A stretch of DNA of 63,076 bases from Candidatus Brocadiaceae bacterium (GCA_015661205.1 JACVXV010000004.1:1-63076), one strand, 5' to 3'; counted from the first letter of the stretch, positions 45,744 to 54,434 are shown. Notes: generated by a model from the letters alone, not told the origin. A program made the numbers and translations.

Positions 45744-46585
45744 GTATTGCTCTTCCTCTTTAGAATCTCTCGTACTTCTGCGTCTAAACCGTTTCGCCAC
45801 TCCCGGTATTTTCTGGGAAAGGGGCTGTCTTTCTTTAACGTTTTATACAAATAGAGGATCCGCGACTCCACCATCAGTTTTGCAAGGTCTTTGTTATCTT
45901 GTATGTAGGTATCTATTAACCGTAATATCTTGTCTTTGTTCTCATACAATCTTTCGATTATGTCCACCACGTGCGGCATATCGGAGATAACGTTACGGGA
46001 AAGAAAGTTTACAATAACGTCAGAAAAAGATAGGATATCGTCTTCGGAGGAAATAATAAGGCTTGCATTGTGATCGATGGCGTGCAGCTTTCCGTCGGAC
46101 GTAAACAAGACGTTTCCCAGATGTCTGTCGCTATTCCCGATCACAAAATCAAAGATTCTCAGACGGTCAAAGTCTTTTTTTTCCTCGGTGGTGAATTTCT
46201 CGATTGCATATCCATCCTTGGCGTCGTGAATCCAGTCTTGTATGGAGCCATCGTACCGGACGTTGTTAATCGTGTCGTCTATCACCAACGTTTTTGGCAC
46301 CAGGCCGAGTCCGATAATCCTGTCGATTTGATAGGCAATCGCCTCCCGGATCGGGGTGTCGGGGTTTTGCGCCATCCAATAATGCCGGATGTCACACTTA
46401 AACATTACCGCGCTGCCGTCCTTAAAAATGATTTTTTCAGGCCCGCGCGCCCCGCCCTGCCAGCGGTCGTAAACGATATGGTCGATCACCCTATCTTTTA
46501 TACTGCCAAAAATACCTTCTCTGGTTCCTTCTTCAAGAACCTTATTACTTTTTCCCGTAGTTGTAGGTATATTTTCGTTGTCCAT
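45740..46585 (-). CDS. PI3/PI4-kinase-like (HipA-like fold) protein kinase
   Basis: 281 residues from ATG 46585 (AGAGG upstream; the frame also opens at TTG 46591). FDFVIGNSDRHLGNVLF is the catalytic loop (D and N), and HAIDHNASLI supplies the metal-binding Asp. Near residue 50, GPEKIIFKDGSAVMFKCD probably carries the ATP-binding Lys. The fold belongs to PI3/4-kinase and HipA-like enzymes; bacterial members usually phosphorylate proteins and few are characterised. No HipB-like antitoxin or other partner is adjacent. The final codon and stop are provided by a repeat, so the C-terminus may have been changed by its insertion. Confidence 0.7.
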   Translation of the reverse strand: MDNENIPTTTGKSNKVLEEGTREGIFGSIKDRVIDHIVYDRWQGGARGPEKIIFKDGSAVMFKCDIRHYWMAQNPDTPIREAIAYQIDRIIGLGLVPKTLVIDDTINNVRYDGSIQDWIHDAKDGYAIEKFTTEEKKDFDRLRIFDFVIGNSDRHLGNVLFTSDGKLHAIDHNASLIISSEDDILSFSDVIVNFLSRNVISDMPHVVDIIERLYENKDKILRLIDTYIQDNKDLAKLMVESRILYLYKTLKKDSPFPRKYREWRNGLDAEVREILKRKSNT

Positions 46586-46604
46586 AAACAACCTCTTTAT
46601 TACA

Positions 46605-46811
46605 ATCCGTGTCTATCCGCGTAAATCCGCGGCGAGTTTTTTTACCACGGCATCAAGCTTCAGCGTTATAAACAAGGGCCATTTAGCCGCGGATTTACGC
46701 TGATTTTCGCGGATTCATTCATAGCTTGCCGCAAAGACTTGTTTTTATGGAATCTGCATGATTTTATCCTGTTCCTATGGTAGAGACGCCCTGTCAGGGC
46801 GCCTCTACCCT
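46605..46811. repeat. Intergenic repeats and a palindrome
   Basis: GTCTATCCGCGTAAATCCGC and, reversed, GCGGATTTACGCTGATTT flank TTTTTTTACC, making an inverted repeat. Further right GGTAGAGACGCCCTG pairs with CAGGGCGCCTCTACC (46779-46811, one mismatch). The latter lies 24 bases behind the DUF542 stop and could help end its transcript, though no T-run follows. Confidence 0.65.
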
Positions 46812-46834
46812 TTGGGAACCTGAGTAGTTATTTA

Positions 46835-47053
46835 TTAGCAGCAGCATGAACCGGATGAACCGGCAGCCTTGTTGAGCGCGGCCATTAAGGCGACGATGTC
46901 CACCCCGCTCATACCGGCCGTCTTTTCGATACTGCCTGCGCCACCGCAGCAGGAATCCACTTTAAACTTACTAAAGACCGTGATGGTCTTTGGATGTTTT
47001 TTAACGACGTCATTGATGGTCATGTTTTTCGTGATTAGGGTATGTTCTGCCAT
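46835..47053 (-). CDS. DUF542 protein (ScdA/RIC N-terminal domain only)
   Basis: 72 residues. MTINDVVKKHPKTITVFSKF followed by KVDSCCGGAGSIEKTA is the DUF542 domain found at the N-terminus of the iron-sulfur repair proteins ScdA/YtfE/RIC. The hemerythrin-like diiron domain that normally follows is absent. Standalone forms are common in anaerobes and are often annotated as hybrid-cluster or nitrosative-stress linked. The chain ends SSGSCCC, a cluster of three Cys that could bind metal. GGAG precedes ATG 47053. Confidence 0.88.
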   Translation of the reverse strand: MAEHTLITKNMTINDVVKKHPKTITVFSKFKVDSCCGGAGSIEKTAGMSGVDIVALMAALNKAAGSSGSCCC

Positions 47054-47211
47054 TTTTTAATCTCCACAGGTGTTCGGTTCTCAAAATAAAGGCGCGGAGC
47101 AAGTCCGTGCGCACAAAAAATAATTATAGTGGCTGAGGACTTAAATACAAGGAAAAACATGCCCGCCGCAAATGGCGAACCTATTTTCATTTTGACAAAA
47201 AGAGCGGATTT

Positions 47212-47598
47212 TTGATACTATCGTACCTTATGCATTTACCAACCCTTCTCTCAAAGATACGTGCACGCTTTCCGGGACTGGATAGCGCTTCTATCCGGCA
47301 AGGGTTGTGCCACGCCTTCAGCACGGGGACGTCGCCGGAAAGCACGACGTTAAACGAAAAGGAGTTGGCCCTTATTACGAAGCTGATTGCCGTGGTGCAG
47401 AAGAGAAGGCTTACCATTCCCACCTCAATGTTTCTTGAATGCATGCAACCGCTCAATTATATAGGGAGCCAGGCAATGGCCTTTTTCAGGCCGTTTCTCA
47501 CCTTTTTTTTCACCCCGGCGGAATATGATTTGTTTCAGGGTATCCTTGAAAAGAGGGATGGCATTAAGAGAATCATTGAAGAGTTAGAAATGGTGTGA
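47212..47598 (+). CDS. Conserved hypothetical protein upstream of the GlmL/MutL-like gene
   Basis: 128 residues from TTG 47212, or 122 from ATG 47230 (MHLPTLLSKIRARF), which I prefer. The C-terminal half QPLNYIGSQAMAFFRPFLTF followed by LEKRDGIKRIIEELE resembles small unnamed proteins I have seen in several anaerobe genomes. No motif gives a function. It precedes the MutL-like ATPase by about 100 bases of simple repeat text and may share its transcript. Confidence 0.65.
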   Translation: MILSYLMHLPTLLSKIRARFPGLDSASIRQGLCHAFSTGTSPESTTLNEKELALITKLIAVVQKRRLTIPTSMFLECMQPLNYIGSQAMAFFRPFLTFFFTPAEYDLFQGILEKRDGIKRIIEELEMV

Positions 47599-47699
47599 AG
47601 GTTTCAGGTTTCGGATTTCGAGTTTCGAGTGTCGGATTTCAGGTTTAGGGGTTTTGGGTTGTGCAGCGGTTGTGCTGCGGGAACTAAGAGGGATTTATC

Positions 47700-49487
47700 G
47701 TGAATGTTATTATTGCTACCGATTGTGGAAGCACCACGACAAAGGCCATTTTGATTGAGATGAAGGACGGGGAGTACCGGCAGACCTTTCGGGGAGAGTC
47801 ACCCACTACGGTTGAAGCGCCCTTTGAGGACGTGACGCGCGGCGTCCTAAACGCCTTTGCCGAGGTGGAAGAGCTTTCCGGACGAAAAATACTGGACGGT
47901 GAAAGGATTATTACCCCCGCAAACGGAAACGTCGGTGTGGACATCTACGTTTCCACGAGCAGTGCGGGCGGCGGGTTGCAAATGATGGTGGCGGGCGCCG
48001 TAAAGACAATGACGGGTGAAAGCGCTCAGCGCGCCGCGCTTGGGGCAGGCGCAATCGTTATGGACGTGATTGCGTCCAACGACCAGCGGCTCCCGCACGA
48101 AAAGATAGACCGCATCCGGCACTTAAGGCCGGATATGATCCTCCTTTCCGGCGGAACGGACGGTGGAACCGTTACCCACGTGGTTGAATTGGCAGAGTAT
48201 ATTTCCGCAGCCAACCCAAAGCCCAGGCTCGGCATGAGCTTCCAATTGCCCGTTATTTACGCCGGCAATAAGGAGGCGCGAGAGAAGGTAAAAGAGATTT
48301 TGGGTGAAAAGACATCCCTTCACATTACGGACAATATCCGCCCGACGCTTGAGCGGGAGAACCTCTTTCCGGCGCGGCAGGAAGTCCAGAAGCTTTTTCT
48401 CGAACACGTCATGGCACAGGCCCCCGGCTATAAAAAACTTATGTCCTGGACGGGCGCGCCCATTATGCCCACGCCGGGCGCCGTCGGGCTCATCATGCAG
48501 ACGATTGCCAGGAAAAGCAACATCAACGTAGTTGGCGTGGATATTGGCGGCGCGACAACGGACGTGTTTTCGGTGTATGGCGAGGTTTTTAACCGCACGG
48601 TAAGCGCAAACCTCGGCATGAGCTACAGCATTTCAAACGTCCTGGCCGAGGCCGGGCTTGAGAATATCCTGCGATGGGTGCCGTTCGACATTGAAGAATC
48701 AGACCTCCGGAACCGGATCAAAAACAAGATGATCCGCCCCACCACAATCCCCCAAACCCTTGAAGAATTGAAGATCGAGCAGGCAATAGCGCGTGAGGCG
48801 CTCAGGGTCTCCTTTGAGCAGCATAAGGCCCTGGCCGTGGGGCTCAAGGGTGTGCAAAGGGAACGCGACATCTCCGAGGCATTTAAGCAAGACGGTGCCG
48901 GTGACACGGTAATCGACATGCTGATGCTTGACCTGTTGGTTGGGAGCGGCGGCGTGCTTTCCCATGCGCCGCGCAGGTCTCAGGCGATGCTTATGATGAT
49001 TGACGCCTTCCAGCCCGAAGGCATAACGAGGATCGCCGTTGACAGCATCTTCATGATGCCGCACCTCGGCGTCCTTTCCACGGTAAACGAACAGGCCGCT
49101 ACGGAGGTTTTTGAGAAGGACTGCCTCATCTATTTGGGCGCCTGTGTGTCTCTTACCAAAAACAGCGTCGGCAAACCGCGGGAAAAATGTCTCTCATACA
49201 AACTCACCATGCCTGATGGCAAAAAGATAGAGGATGCACTCCCCTTTGGTGAGCTGCGCGTCCACCCGCTCGGCGCTGATCAATCGGCGGAGATCGAGGT
49301 CGTACCCGCAAAAAATTTCGACGTTGGCGCGGGAAAGGGCAAGCCCCTTACGAAAAAGGTCTTTGGCGGGGTTGTTGGTGTCGTCATTGATACCCGCGGC
49401 AAGCCCATTGCATTTGCAAAGGACAAGGCGTCGAGGGTAGCTCAGCTCCGGCAGTGGACAAAGGCAATCAACGCGTATCCCGAATAA
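47700..49487 (+). CDS. GlmL/MutL-like ASKHA ATPase (mutase reactivation type)
   Basis: 595 residues. The N-terminal phosphate-binding loop ATDCGSTTTKAILIE and the second loop VVGVDIGGATTDVFSVYG define an actin/Hsp70-like (ASKHA) ATPase of the MutL/GlmL family, related to hydantoinase A and glutamate-mutase accessory proteins. GlmL is encoded beside glutamate mutase in clostridia and is thought to reactivate the cobalamin enzyme. Here no glutamate mutase is adjacent; the cobalamin mutase in the window is methylmalonyl-CoA mutase 42 kb away. GTG 47700 has GAGG eight bases upstream. Function with a B12 mutase is inference. Confidence 0.82.
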   Translation: MNVIIATDCGSTTTKAILIEMKDGEYRQTFRGESPTTVEAPFEDVTRGVLNAFAEVEELSGRKILDGERIITPANGNVGVDIYVSTSSAGGGLQMMVAGAVKTMTGESAQRAALGAGAIVMDVIASNDQRLPHEKIDRIRHLRPDMILLSGGTDGGTVTHVVELAEYISAANPKPRLGMSFQLPVIYAGNKEAREKVKEILGEKTSLHITDNIRPTLERENLFPARQEVQKLFLEHVMAQAPGYKKLMSWTGAPIMPTPGAVGLIMQTIARKSNINVVGVDIGGATTDVFSVYGEVFNRTVSANLGMSYSISNVLAEAGLENILRWVPFDIEESDLRNRIKNKMIRPTTIPQTLEELKIEQAIAREALRVSFEQHKALAVGLKGVQRERDISEAFKQDGAGDTVIDMLMLDLLVGSGGVLSHAPRRSQAMLMMIDAFQPEGITRIAVDSIFMMPHLGVLSTVNEQAATEVFEKDCLIYLGACVSLTKNSVGKPREKCLSYKLTMPDGKKIEDALPFGELRVHPLGADQSAEIEVVPAKNFDVGAGKGKPLTKKVFGGVVGVVIDTRGKPIAFAKDKASRVAQLRQWTKAINAYPE

Positions 49488-49488
49488 A

Positions 49489-49522
49489 CCACGTAGGGTG
49501 GATTAAGCGAAGCGTATCCACC
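49489..49522. repeat. Short repeat GTAGGGTGGATTAAGCGAAG, reversed at 45629
   Basis: The word AGGGTGGATTAAGCGAAGCG followed by TATCCACC is a near palindrome and recurs reversed at 45628-45650. It lies directly behind the GlmL-like stop. Confidence 0.75.
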
Positions 49523-49578
49523 AGATGATAACTTTTCCTTATTCCCTGGAAAGCCTTATTTCCAAGAAAGGACATTAG

Positions 49579-49734
49579 CATGATGACGCTGCCTTCTATG
49601 GGGTAGAAGAAGAATTGATTTGGTTTAACTGCAATTATCAATCGTCTGCGGGTAAGATTGGCCGTTATGCTCTGAAAAATGGTGACAAATCCGTAGGTTT
49701 TATATGGTGTAAATATGAAACATCAAGAGAATAA
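49579..49734 (+). other. 51-codon open remnant of an unknown gene
   Basis: After a stop at 49576-49578 the frame stays open for 51 codons to TAA 49732-49734. It reads as normal protein (EEELIWFNCNYQSSAGKIGR, NGDKSVGFIWCKY) but lacks a plausible start. It ends three bases before the ATG of the HTH-ImmA gene. It looks like the 3' end of a gene whose front is gone, replaced by repeat DNA. Confidence 0.45.
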
Positions 49735-49737
49735 AGA

Positions 49738-50910
49738 ATGTCAGACAATGCCTATATAACCCCCAAAGTACTTCAATGGGCAAGAGAATCCGCCCGGATG
49801 TCATTGGAGACCGCCGCAGCTAAGGTTCACGTTGCCCTGGAGAAGCTTGTCGAATGGGAAGCAGGCTCCAGCCTGCCTACCATCAAACAGGCAGAAACAT
49901 TGGCAAAGGCATACAAAAGGTCTTTTGCTATTTTTTTTCTGCCCGAAGTGCCAAGAGATTTCACCCCTTTACAGGATTTTCGTAAAACGAATGCCAAACC
50001 GCTTGGAACAGCATCGATATTTATCATAAGAGAAGTTCAGCAAAAACAAGCGTGGATTAGAGAGGTGTTTGAAAGTAATAATGAATCCGCTCTCCCCTTT
50101 GTGGGTAAATCCTCTATCCGTGATGACCCGGTAAAAGTTGCCGCCGACATACTTGATACGCTTCAAATTAATAAAAATAATTATTTGTTAGACGGTCCGA
50201 TAAGTGAATGGATTGACAAGGCAGAAGCAAGGGGGATTTTTATATCTAAAACCAGTTTCATTCATACGAGATTAAAGTTAGACAGCGAAGAAATACAAGG
50301 TTTTGCCATTGCCGACGCCTATGCCCCCTTTATTTTTATTAATTCGGAAGATTGGGCTGCCGCGCAGCTCTTTACTCTGGTTCATGAACTTGCGCATATT
50401 TGGATTGCAGAATCCGGTATTTCCAATGAAATTGAACCTGAGTTAAAACACAAAGGAAAAACGCATCCTACAGAGCTGTTCTGCAATGAAGTGGCTGCAA
50501 ATGCTTTAATGCCTGTAGGAGAGATAAAAAAGTTGGGCTCATCAGTTTTTAGTTCATTTCCTGAAGTTTTGAAAACTTCCAAAAAACTAGGTGTAAGCTC
50601 CATTGCTTTTTTGGTTAGACTACTCAATTTGAATATCATTTCATCAGCCAAATACCATGAACTAAAAGCATTGGCTGATAACGCTTTTAAGGATTATTTA
50701 CAACAAGCGGAGGAAAAAAAAGCTAAACAAAAAAAACAAAAAGGCGGCCCGAACCCTTACTTGCTGCGATTAAATAAAAACGGACGATTGTTTACCCAAG
50801 TGGTGTTAGACGCTTTTAGGGGTGGTTTTGTTGAGCCAACGCTGGCAAGCTGTTTGTTAAATACGCATATAAATAAATTTTCAAAACTGGAAGCTTTCCT
50901 AAAATTATGA
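49738..50910 (+). CDS. HTH-XRE plus ImmA/IrrE metallopeptidase (antitoxin-type)
   Basis: 390 residues. Residues about 8-65 form a Cro/cI-type helix-turn-helix (ESARMSLETAAAKVHVALEK, LPTIKQAETLAKAYKR). The peptidase part has HEXXH in LVHELAHIWIAESG (H216, E217, H220) and further FCNEVAANALMP with the third ligand region. Such proteins bind their own operator and may degrade a repressor or toxin. The next gene, a DUF4411 PIN-like protein, overlaps by four bases, a pairing known for type II toxin-antitoxin modules. Confidence 0.88.
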   Translation: MSDNAYITPKVLQWARESARMSLETAAAKVHVALEKLVEWEAGSSLPTIKQAETLAKAYKRSFAIFFLPEVPRDFTPLQDFRKTNAKPLGTASIFIIREVQQKQAWIREVFESNNESALPFVGKSSIRDDPVKVAADILDTLQINKNNYLLDGPISEWIDKAEARGIFISKTSFIHTRLKLDSEEIQGFAIADAYAPFIFINSEDWAAAQLFTLVHELAHIWIAESGISNEIEPELKHKGKTHPTELFCNEVAANALMPVGEIKKLGSSVFSSFPEVLKTSKKLGVSSIAFLVRLLNLNIISSAKYHELKALADNAFKDYLQQAEEKKAKQKKQKGGPNPYLLRLNKNGRLFTQVVLDAFRGGFVEPTLASCLLNTHINKFSKLEAFLKL

Positions 50911-51413
50911 GAACACAACATAAAAAGTATTGCTTGGATGCGAACGTACTTATTCGGGCCTGGAGGGACTACTATGCACCAAAGTTTTGCTTAGATTACT
51001 GGGAGGTACTTAATGAATTAGGCGCTGAAGGTAGGATTTTTCTTCCGCAAATGGTGTATGAAGAAATTACCCGAACAGATGACGATTTAACAAATTGGTT
51101 AAAAAACAGCAGAATCGCTGCACATAAAATAGATGGCCCTGTTACGGAATGTTTGAAAAAGATTTACGCCACAAACCCAGCACATGAAAACCTTGTAGAT
51201 AATACCAGAAACCGTTCTTTAGCTGACCCGTGGGTGATTGCCCATGCCTTAAAAGAGGATGCAGTTGTTGTTACCAAAGAAGAAAAAGTAACTGCTGTCA
51301 ACACGACCAAGATTAAAATACCTAATGTTTGTGATAATATGGGGGTCCGTTGTATAAACGATTTTGACTTTGTTAAGGAATTGAATATTCAATTTTCCTG
51401 CCATATTCCTTGA
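50907..51413 (+). CDS. DUF4411 PIN-like toxin
   Basis: 168 residues. YCLDANVLIRAWRDYYAP begins a PIN-like fold; D11 is the first acidic residue. PQMVYEEITRTDDDLTNWL carries a conserved Glu, and RSLADPWVIAHALKEDAVVV the central Asp of the active site. PIN proteins cut RNA with magnesium. It starts four bases before the stop of the HTH-ImmA gene (ATGA overlap). Together they form a likely toxin-antitoxin operon; target unknown. Complete length. Confidence 0.85.
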   Translation: MRTQHKKYCLDANVLIRAWRDYYAPKFCLDYWEVLNELGAEGRIFLPQMVYEEITRTDDDLTNWLKNSRIAAHKIDGPVTECLKKIYATNPAHENLVDNTRNRSLADPWVIAHALKEDAVVVTKEEKVTAVNTTKIKIPNVCDNMGVRCINDFDFVKELNIQFSCHIP

Positions 51414-51591
51414 TGAAGAATGCATGGCAAAACTCTTCAAATATATTTCCCCGTTCAATTCCTACCGCTAAAATAATTAAAAACCCTTGCAATATACCTC
51501 ATTTTTGCTATAGTGATTTTTAACGTGATCAGCAATTCTTTACAGAATAAAACAATACTATTCACTATGGGTTAGGAGGTGTAAAAGGATA

Positions 51592-53361
51592 ATGGAAACG
51601 GCCCGCAAACAGTCAAAGAAATTCTGCCTTGTACTCATAAAACCGTCACATTACGACGATGAAGGTTACGTTATCCAGTGGTATCGCTCGGCAATCCCAT
51701 CGAATTCGATGGCGGTAATATACGGGTTGGCGTTGGAATGCGCCGAACAGAAGGTACTCGGTCCAGACGTAGAACTGGAGATTCATGCCTTTGACGAGAC
51801 CAACACGCGTATCCGTCCGGCGTACATTGCGTCGCTTGTGGAAAGCGCCGGATCGGGGATGGTAATGCTGGTTGGCGTGCAATCGAACCAGTTCCCGCGC
51901 GCCCTTGATATCGCTGCCCCTCTGCGCCGACGTGGCATTATGGTGGCAATCGGCGGTTTCCACGTTTCGGGCACCATTGCCATGCTTGCCGAACGGGAGG
52001 CTTCCGTGCTCAAGGCGCAGAATATGGGCATATCTCTTTTCGCCGGTGAAGCCGAAGGCCGCCTCGCACGGGTACTGTGCGATGCCGCCTCCGGGCAACT
52101 CGCGCCGCTTTATAGCTACATAAACGACCTGCCGGGTATTGGCGGTGTGGCAACGCCGCTGATGCCGGCGGAGCGGGTTTATTTGACGCTGGGCGCAACG
52201 ACGAGCTTCGACGCCGGGCGCGGCTGTCCTTATCAATGTTCGTTCTGCACCGTCATTAACGTTCAGGGGAGAAAATCGAGACGCCGTACGCCGGACGATA
52301 TCGAGCATATCGTGCGCGCAAATTTAGCGCAAGGGTTGCATTCGTTTTTAATCGCGGACGACAACTTTTCCCGCAATAAGGACTGGGAGGCGATACTGGA
52401 CAGGCTTATTCATCTGCGCGAGGTTGAAAAGCAAAAGATCAGCTTCACTATCCAGGTTGACGCTATGTGCCACAAGCTGCCGAACTTCATTACTAAATGC
52501 GCCCGTGCGGGCGTTAAACGCGCCTTCATTGGGCTGGAGAATATCAATCCCGACAATCTGCTCAGTGCGAAAAAACAACAAAACAACATTACCGAGTACC
52601 GCAAGATGCTGCTCGCCTGGAAACGGTCGAAGGTCATCACCTATTGCGGCTATATCATAGGCTTTCCCGCCGACACCCCTGAAACGATTATGCGCGACAT
52701 CCGCATCATTCAGAAGGAATTGCCGATTGATTTGGTGGAATTCTTTTACCTGACGCCGTTGCCCGGTTCCGAAGACCACCGGCGCTTACATGAGACCGGT
52801 GTTGCTATGGAGGCCGACTTAAACATGTATGACCTCAACCATATCACGACGGCCCACCCGCTTATGTCGAAGGAGGTGTGGGAGAAGACGTACATTCGGG
52901 CCTGGGACGCATATTACACGCCTGAGCATGTAGAGACGGTTCTCAGGCGCGCAAAGGCGACAGGCTCCAGCCCCGGCAAGACGTTGTTCTACATGTCCTG
53001 GTTCAAGGGCTGCATCAGCATTGAAAAGGTACATCCGATTGAAGGTGGTTTTCTGCGTCTCAAGTACCGCCAGGACCGCCGTCCCGGGCTTCCCCTGGAA
53101 CCTGCCGTGCTGTTTTATCCAAAATACTTTGCCGGTATGCTTTGGAAGCAGATACGGTGGGTTGCGCTTTACATGCGCTTGCGGATGATTTATATGAAGA
53201 TCAAGCGCGACCCGAATCGCCGCAACTACACGGATAGCACACTGGAGCCGGTAATTGACAGCGAGGTTGAGACACGAGAAATGTTCCAATCCGAGGGCGC
53301 TCAGGCCTACGTGACTCAATCGCAGCAAAATGATATGGAGCGTCGGGGTGAAGCGGGTTAA
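51592..53361 (+). CDS. B12-binding-domain radical SAM enzyme
   Basis: 589 residues. Residues about 10-190 form a cobalamin-binding domain (SGMVMLVGVQSNQFPRALDI, GIMVAIGGFHVSG) lacking an obvious D-x-H-x-x-G. The radical SAM cluster C212-x3-C216-x2-C219 (RGCPYQCSFCTV) follows, then FLIADDNFSRN, IGLENINPDNL and GYIIGFPADTPETI. The last 150 residues are unusual: rich in Arg and aromatics (MYMRLRMIYMKIKRDPNRR-like text), possibly membrane-associated. Such enzymes methylate or rearrange unactivated carbons, as in hopanoid or bacteriochlorophyll synthesis. AGGAGG and AAAGG precede ATG 51592. It stands alone. Involvement in ladderane lipid synthesis has been proposed for radical SAM proteins in general; nothing here proves it. 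Confidence 0.82.
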   Translation: METARKQSKKFCLVLIKPSHYDDEGYVIQWYRSAIPSNSMAVIYGLALECAEQKVLGPDVELEIHAFDETNTRIRPAYIASLVESAGSGMVMLVGVQSNQFPRALDIAAPLRRRGIMVAIGGFHVSGTIAMLAEREASVLKAQNMGISLFAGEAEGRLARVLCDAASGQLAPLYSYINDLPGIGGVATPLMPAERVYLTLGATTSFDAGRGCPYQCSFCTVINVQGRKSRRRTPDDIEHIVRANLAQGLHSFLIADDNFSRNKDWEAILDRLIHLREVEKQKISFTIQVDAMCHKLPNFITKCARAGVKRAFIGLENINPDNLLSAKKQQNNITEYRKMLLAWKRSKVITYCGYIIGFPADTPETIMRDIRIIQKELPIDLVEFFYLTPLPGSEDHRRLHETGVAMEADLNMYDLNHITTAHPLMSKEVWEKTYIRAWDAYYTPEHVETVLRRAKATGSSPGKTLFYMSWFKGCISIEKVHPIEGGFLRLKYRQDRRPGLPLEPAVLFYPKYFAGMLWKQIRWVALYMRLRMIYMKIKRDPNRRNYTDSTLEPVIDSEVETREMFQSEGAQAYVTQSQQNDMERRGEAG

Positions 53362-53374
53362 TCGCTGCAATCCC

Positions 53375-53870
53375 ACGCAGGGCGTGGGATTGTGTTGGCG
53401 TAGGGACACGGCGCCCGTGTCCTTACGTGTGAACACAAATAGGTCGCCGAAGGCCTAATTTAATGTATAGGAAATTCAAAGTTGTAGAACGAAGCGATTG
53501 CTTCGTCATGGGCGAAGTGGCACTTCGCCCCACATCGAAAAAGCCGCCGAAGGTCTGATTTAATGTATAAGAATTTCAAAGTTAGGCCTGAAAGGCCGGC
53601 AGGATATAGCGGGGGGTGAAGCCCCCCGTAAAGATGGCAAAACAATACAAGCCCCGAAGGGGAGGCAGGACGTTTTGTTTTCGTGACCAAAACAAAAATT
53701 TTAGAAAAAATAGGCGTCCCAGCCATGTTGTGCATCCTTTTCTGTCGCCCCTTCGGGGCTGGTTATCTTTTGTTTCTTTACCAGGGGCTTCACCCCCTGG
53801 CTATATCCTTTCAGCCCTTCGGGCCTGTTGTAGAGCGAAGAGCCTCTTCGCTCTACATGAAAAAACCTGT
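53375..53870. repeat. Tandem repeat cluster with full family B element
   Basis: GCAATCCCACGCAGGGCGTG and GGGACACGGCGCCCGTGTCC come first, then AGGTCGCCGAAGGCCTAATT, GAAGCGATTGCTTCG, GGGCGAAGTGGCACTTCGCC. From about 53560 the full family B order follows (AAAGTTAGGCCTGAAAGGCC, GGGGGGTGAAGCCCCCC, AGCCCCGAAGGGGAGGCAGG, CGCCCCTTCGGGGCTGG, GAAGAGCCTCTTCGC). An open frame from 53616 passes through it, but those codons are repeat text, not protein. Confidence 0.8.
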
Positions 53871-53984
53871 TTGTCCGTGCCTGCTTGTGCTTCAATGATG
53901 AAAGATGCGAGACGTGGATTTGTCCGCGCCTTATCCGATGGATTAGATGGTGTTTTTAATAACAATGATGGGGGGGGGTCTTTT

Positions 53985-54434
53985 ATGAAAATGGAGTATC
54001 TCAGAAAAGGGCGTGTGTTGTTAATGCTCCTGGTGGTGTCATTTTTGGCGAGTAATGGTTTCTCCGTCAGCCATGCGGCAGAAAAGATGAAGAAAGAAGA
54101 CCCGGCAAAGGCTAAGGGGGTTACTATCGTTGCGCTGGACGTTCCCATGCGGGCAACCGTAGGGAAAAAGGTTAACGTTGAGATTGTCATAGGTAATGAA
54201 AGGGCGGAGAAGGTAACGACCATATTAACGGTAACCTGCCCTACAACAAAGCAACAGATCGGTAGAGAAGCGGAAACACTGGATGGCTTCACTTCCCAGA
54301 AAATCGTCTATACCTGGAATACGGAGGGACAGAAGGAAGGGTGTTACATTATCAAGGCAGAGTTAACCAGTGCGCCGGATGAGACCTACACGGAAGATAA
54401 CGTAAGGCAGGTAGACATTCTTTTAGTCAAGTAG
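53985..54434 (+). CDS. Secreted protein with CARDB-like beta-sandwich domain
   Basis: 149 residues from ATG 53985. A signal peptide is clear: MKMEYLRKGR, hydrophobic VLLMLLVVSFLASN, cleavage near SHAAE. The mature part resembles a CARDB/Ig-like domain (ALDVPMRATVGKKVNVEIVI, TSQKIVYTWNTEGQKEGCYI, RQVDILLVK). Such domains mediate adhesion or protein contacts outside the membrane. The upstream region carries a run of nine G (53970-53978), seven bases before the ATG, where the ribosome site should be. Longer reading to 53616 is rejected because it is repeat DNA. Confidence 0.75.
   Translation: MKMEYLRKGRVLLMLLVVSFLASNGFSVSHAAEKMKKEDPAKAKGVTIVALDVPMRATVGKKVNVEIVIGNERAEKVTTILTVTCPTTKQQIGREAETLDGFTSQKIVYTWNTEGQKEGCYIIKAELTSAPDETYTEDNVRQVDILLVK

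Noticed and set aside
53616-53984. N-terminal extension of the secreted protein
   Set aside because: The 123 codons translate family B repeat DNA; a clear signal peptide begins at the ATG at 53985.
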